NCBI GenBank assembly: GCA_005809105.1
Contig: SYLI01000019.1
Span: forward strand, 1-41,929
Direction: 5' to 3'
From: Verrucomicrobiales bacterium
GTDB taxonomy: Bacteria > Verrucomicrobiota > Verrucomicrobiia > Limisphaerales > UBA1100
DNA: 41,929 nt
The position numbers and the translations under genes were made by a program. Of the stretch, positions 39,455 to 41,929 are shown piece after piece; position 1 is the first letter of the stretch; every line of letters starts with the position of its first letter. The notes under the pieces are model-generated. The model ran no database searches and had not been told where the DNA came from. It worked only from the letters and a program-made list of their open reading frames with translations.

Positions 39455-40506
39455 GCGGCTGAAAGCTCGTCCAGCTTGGCGGCGGCGCGCCCGTCATCGA
39501 TCACGGTGGCGGCCAGCGACCATCCCGCGGCGATCGAATCCACCTTGCCTGCCACCACGAGCGCCGCGCCGGCATTGAGCAGCACCGCGTCGCGCCTGGC
39601 GCCGCGCTCCTCTGCTTGCAGAAGGCGCCGGGTGATTTGCGCATTGGCCTGCGCGTCGCCTCCCGCGAGAGCCTTGAGCGACGTCTGCTGCAGCGGCAGT
39701 GCCGTGGCGTCGAACACCCCAAGGGACACGTCACGGCCCGGCCCGAAATCCGCCACCGTGGTGGGTCCCAGCGTGGAAAACTCGTCCATCGCCATGGCGC
39801 TCTGCCCATTGACTCCGGGCACCTGACCGCAAACCACCATGCCCCGGCGCAGGCCCAGCGATTGCAGCACGCGCGCCAGGGGTTCGCAAAGCGCGGGGCT
39901 GGGCACACCCAGCAGCTGAACCGTGGGGAGTGCGGGGTTGAGCAGCGGCCCCAGAAGGTTAAAGAGCGTGCGCTGGCCTCGCTCGGCGCAAAGCTTGCGC
40001 GCCGGGGCGATGTGCCGGAAGGCCGGATGGTAGCGGGGCGCAAAGAGAAAGACAAAGCCATGCCTTGAGAGGGACTGCGCCGCGTCCGTGGGCGCCAGAT
40101 CGATGGGAATGCGCAGTGCTTCGAGCACATCGGCGCTGCCGCTCTTGCTAGTGATGGCGCGGTTGCCGTGCTTGGCCACGGGCACGCCCGCCGCCGCGCA
40201 CACCAAGGCCGCGGTGGTGGAGATGTTAAAGGTGTGCAAGTGGTCGCCGCCAGTGCCGCAGACATCCAGAATCTCTCCGGCGCGAGTGGTGGCGTCCAGC
40301 GGCACGGGAACGGCGCGCTCCCGCAGCGCGCGCGCAAAGCCCGCCAGTTCGGCAGTTGATTCGCCCTTGAGTGCCAATGCCGTGAGAAAGTCGGCCTTGG
40401 CCTCGGTGGGGACGGACTCGGCCGCCAGTGCCCCCACGGCTTCCAGCACCTGCGCCTCGTCGAGGTCGCTCCGCTGGCGGAGGTGTTGAATCAGGAGCGT
40501 GAGCAC
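39451..40506 (-). CDS. trpD: Anthranilate phosphoribosyltransferase
   Basis: TrpD joins anthranilate to PRPP in tryptophan synthesis. The 351-residue protein has the PRPP/metal loop 'DVCGTGGDHLHTFNIST' (CGTGGD at residues 83-88), 'KHGNRAITSKSGSADVLEAL' (about 113-132), and 'FLFAPRYHPAFRHIAPAR'. Length is normal. The start is a GTG at 40506 ('LTLLIQHLRQRSDL'). It stands alone, without the other trp genes in the window, and overlaps the downstream membrane protein gene by 4 bp. It is divergent from the Sua5-type gene, with 82 bp between the two starts. Confidence 0.95.
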   Translation of the reverse strand: MLTLLIQHLRQRSDLDEAQVLEAVGALAAESVPTEAKADFLTALALKGESTAELAGFARALRERAVPVPLDATTRAGEILDVCGTGGDHLHTFNISTTAALVCAAAGVPVAKHGNRAITSKSGSADVLEALRIPIDLAPTDAAQSLSRHGFVFLFAPRYHPAFRHIAPARKLCAERGQRTLFNLLGPLLNPALPTVQLLGVPSPALCEPLARVLQSLGLRRGMVVCGQVPGVNGQSAMAMDEFSTLGPTTVADFGPGRDVSLGVFDATALPLQQTSLKALAGGDAQANAQITRRLLQAEERGARRDAVLLNAGAALVVAGKVDSIAAGWSLAATVIDDGRAAAKLDELSAA

Positions 40507-40588
40507 CCCGTGGAGAATAGTGGGCGCGGCAGTGGTGCAAAGTGAAATCCGGTGGAACCCGCGCGGGTGCTGCGCTAGCCTGCCCCGC

Positions 40589-41617
40589 GTGGAGTCTCAA
40601 CCGACGGCACGGGTGCTGCCGACACACACGCCGGCCCTCTTCGACGAGGCGGTGGCGTGTGCCGCGGCGCAACTGCGCGCAGGCGGGCTTGTGGCATTGC
40701 CCACCGAGACGGTGTATGGGCTGGCCGCCAATGCGCTCGATGCCAAGGCTGTCGCTGCGGTGTTTGAGGCCAAGGGCCGGCCGTCGCACAATCCCATTAT
40801 CGTGCATGTGGCCAGTCTGGCCATGGCGCAGCAATGCGTGCGCGAGTGGACGGGCGGCGCGGCGCGGCTGGCGCGGGCGTTCTGGCCCGGGCCGCTCACG
40901 CTGGTGTTGCCGCGTGCGCCCATCATCCCCGACATCGTCACCGCAGGAGGCGACACGGTGGGGGTGCGATGGCCCAGTCACCCGTTCATGCAGGCAGTGA
41001 TCGGCGCGTGCGGTTTCCCTCTTGCCGCGCCCAGCGCCAATGCGGCCAACCAGCTTTCTCCCACCAACGCCGACCATGTGTGGCGGCAGCTGGGAAATCG
41101 CGTGGGGCTGATCGTGGATGGCGGGCAGTCGCAGGTGGGCATCGAGAGCACCGTCGTGGACTTGAGCGGCCGCGAGGCGCGCGTGCTGCGCCCGGGCATG
41201 ATTCACACCCCATCGCTGGCCGCCGCGCTGGGGGATGAAGCGGCCCTGCAGTCCGGGCCGGCACCCGCGGATTCCGAACCCTTGCGCAGCCCCGGCCAGT
41301 TGCCGCGCCACTACGCTCCCACGGCGCGGCTCTTGATTTGCGAGTGGACGAGCGCAGACGATCTAGAGCAACAGCTTGGCAAATACCGCGCGAATGCCGA
41401 TCGCATTCACATCATTGCGCACACGCGCATTCCGCCGGGCACCCGCTTTGGTTCCGTCAGTGTCATCCCGCGCGATGCCGAGGCCTATGCGCGCGCCCTC
41501 TACGCCGAGCTGCACCGCTGCGACGCGGCGGGTGCTGAGCTCATCGTGGCCGAGGCTTTGCCCGAGGGCTCTGAATGGAACGGCATTGCCGACCGCCTGG
41601 CCCGCGCCTCCGCGTGA
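40589..41617 (+). CDS. L-threonylcarbamoyladenylate synthase (Sua5/TsaC type)
   Basis: This enzyme makes threonylcarbamoyl-AMP, the first step of the t6A modification of tRNA. The N-terminal YrdC-like domain is clear ('LVALPTETVYGLAANALDAK', 'VFEAKGRPSHNPIIVHV', 'FWPGPLTLVL', 'GVRWPSHPFM', 'FPLAAPSANAANQLSPT', 'STVVDLSG'). It is followed by 'SPGQLPRHYAPTARL' and a C-terminal Sua5 domain, so it is the long Sua5 form (342 residues from GTG 40589). The frame is open to 40499, but the upstream part overlaps trpD and does not look coding. The GTG is chosen because the family domain begins soon after. Confidence 0.93.
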   Translation: MESQPTARVLPTHTPALFDEAVACAAAQLRAGGLVALPTETVYGLAANALDAKAVAAVFEAKGRPSHNPIIVHVASLAMAQQCVREWTGGAARLARAFWPGPLTLVLPRAPIIPDIVTAGGDTVGVRWPSHPFMQAVIGACGFPLAAPSANAANQLSPTNADHVWRQLGNRVGLIVDGGQSQVGIESTVVDLSGREARVLRPGMIHTPSLAAALGDEAALQSGPAPADSEPLRSPGQLPRHYAPTARLLICEWTSADDLEQQLGKYRANADRIHIIAHTRIPPGTRFGSVSVIPRDAEAYARALYAELHRCDAAGAELIVAEALPEGSEWNGIADRLARASA

Positions 41618-41712
41618 CCGGCGCCGCGGCCAAAGGCCATCGCGCGGTGAATGACCTTTGTTTGACTCAGCGCGAGGGGTGGCCCTAGCGTCGGTGCCGA
41701 AACGGCTGGCAA

Positions 41713-41929
41713 TTGAAGGCGTATCAGGATTTGTTGAGGCAGGTGTTGGAGTGCGGAGGGGAGAAATCAGACCGCACGGGCACGGGCACACTCTCGGTGT
41801 TTGGCGCGCAGGCGCGCTTCGACCTTCGGGAGCGGTTCCCGCTTCTGACCACCAAGAAGCTGCATCTGAAGTCCATTGTGTATGAGCTGCTGTGGTTCCT
41901 CAAGGGCAGCACCAACGTCAAATGGCTGC
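41713..41929 (+). CDS. thyA: Thymidylate synthase, N-terminal part (3' end outside window)
   Basis: ThyA makes dTMP from dUMP with methylene-tetrahydrofolate. The 72 visible codons match the family start: '[14 protein letters not shown]' , '[15 protein letters not shown]' (folate/phosphate-binding Arg), '[20 protein letters not shown]', '[13 protein letters not shown]'. The only start codon after the in-frame stop at 41686-41688 is TTG at 41713, so a TTG start is inferred. No strong Shine-Dalgarno sequence is seen. The gene runs off the window. The 95-nt gap before it holds nothing recognised. Confidence 0.93.
   Translation, partial: MKAYQDLLRQVLECGGEKSDRTGTGTLSVFGAQARFDLRERFPLLTTKKLHLKSIVYELLWFLKGSTNVKWL

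Overview
The window is about 42 kb of GC-rich bacterial chromosome, almost fully coding. It carries most of a flagellar gene cluster followed by ordinary housekeeping genes. The organism is a motile Gram-negative-type bacterium: it has lipoproteins, signal peptides, many membrane exporters and a sigma-54-type promoter set. A GYF_2-domain protein, a family of large exported proteins with a 'Y(I/L)PADA' motif, and Sel1 and MORN lipoproteins together suggest the PVC group, perhaps Verrucomicrobiota. That placement is an inference from gene flavour and is not proven.

Layout, left to right. (1) 1-12655, plus strand: fliK (3' part), flgD, flgE, fliL, fliM, fliN, then fliO-fliP-fliQ-fliR-flhB and flhA-flhF, i.e. 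hook assembly, C-ring and the type III export gate. (2) 12662-21370: non-flagellar envelope genes. These are a MORN lipoprotein, an operon of four minus-strand genes (a Sel1/MORN lipoprotein and three paralogous 'PADA' proteins, one fused to a GYF domain) ending in a strong terminator, and a plus-strand membrane protein with a duplicated domain. (3) 21410-34077, minus strand: fliW, csrA, three flagellin genes, a small unknown gene, and a 1910-residue protein with two GT4-like domains, one GT2-like domain and TPR arrays. (4) 34375-41929: an FHA protein and a divergent Ser/Thr kinase, a sugar nucleotidyltransferase coupled to ptsI, aroK, trpD with a coupled membrane protein, a Sua5/TsaC gene, and the start of thyA (TTG start).

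Main result of the hunt. Five intergenic sites match TGGCAY-N6-TGCT exactly, with the invariant GG-N10-GC spacing of sigma-54 promoters. They lie before fliO, flhA, the second flagellin, the small unknown gene and the giant glycosyltransferase. This ties the last two to the flagellar regulon and makes the giant enzyme a strong candidate for decorating the filament. A 35-nt leader element is almost identical before two flagellins, and a 12-nt core of it occurs before all three. It carries GGA motifs beside a fliW-csrA pair, which fits FliW/CsrA control of flagellin translation.

The hook protein FlgE and two of the three flagellins also carry the same 'HG-x3-G' beta-type repeat module in their exposed central regions. 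The flagellins share a second, Trp-rich module. Hook and filament therefore seem to be built with a common set of surface modules, possibly glycosylated by the giant enzyme. FlhF has degenerate GTPase motifs and FliM lacks a recognisable CheY-binding N-terminus, so placement and switching of this flagellum may differ from the models.
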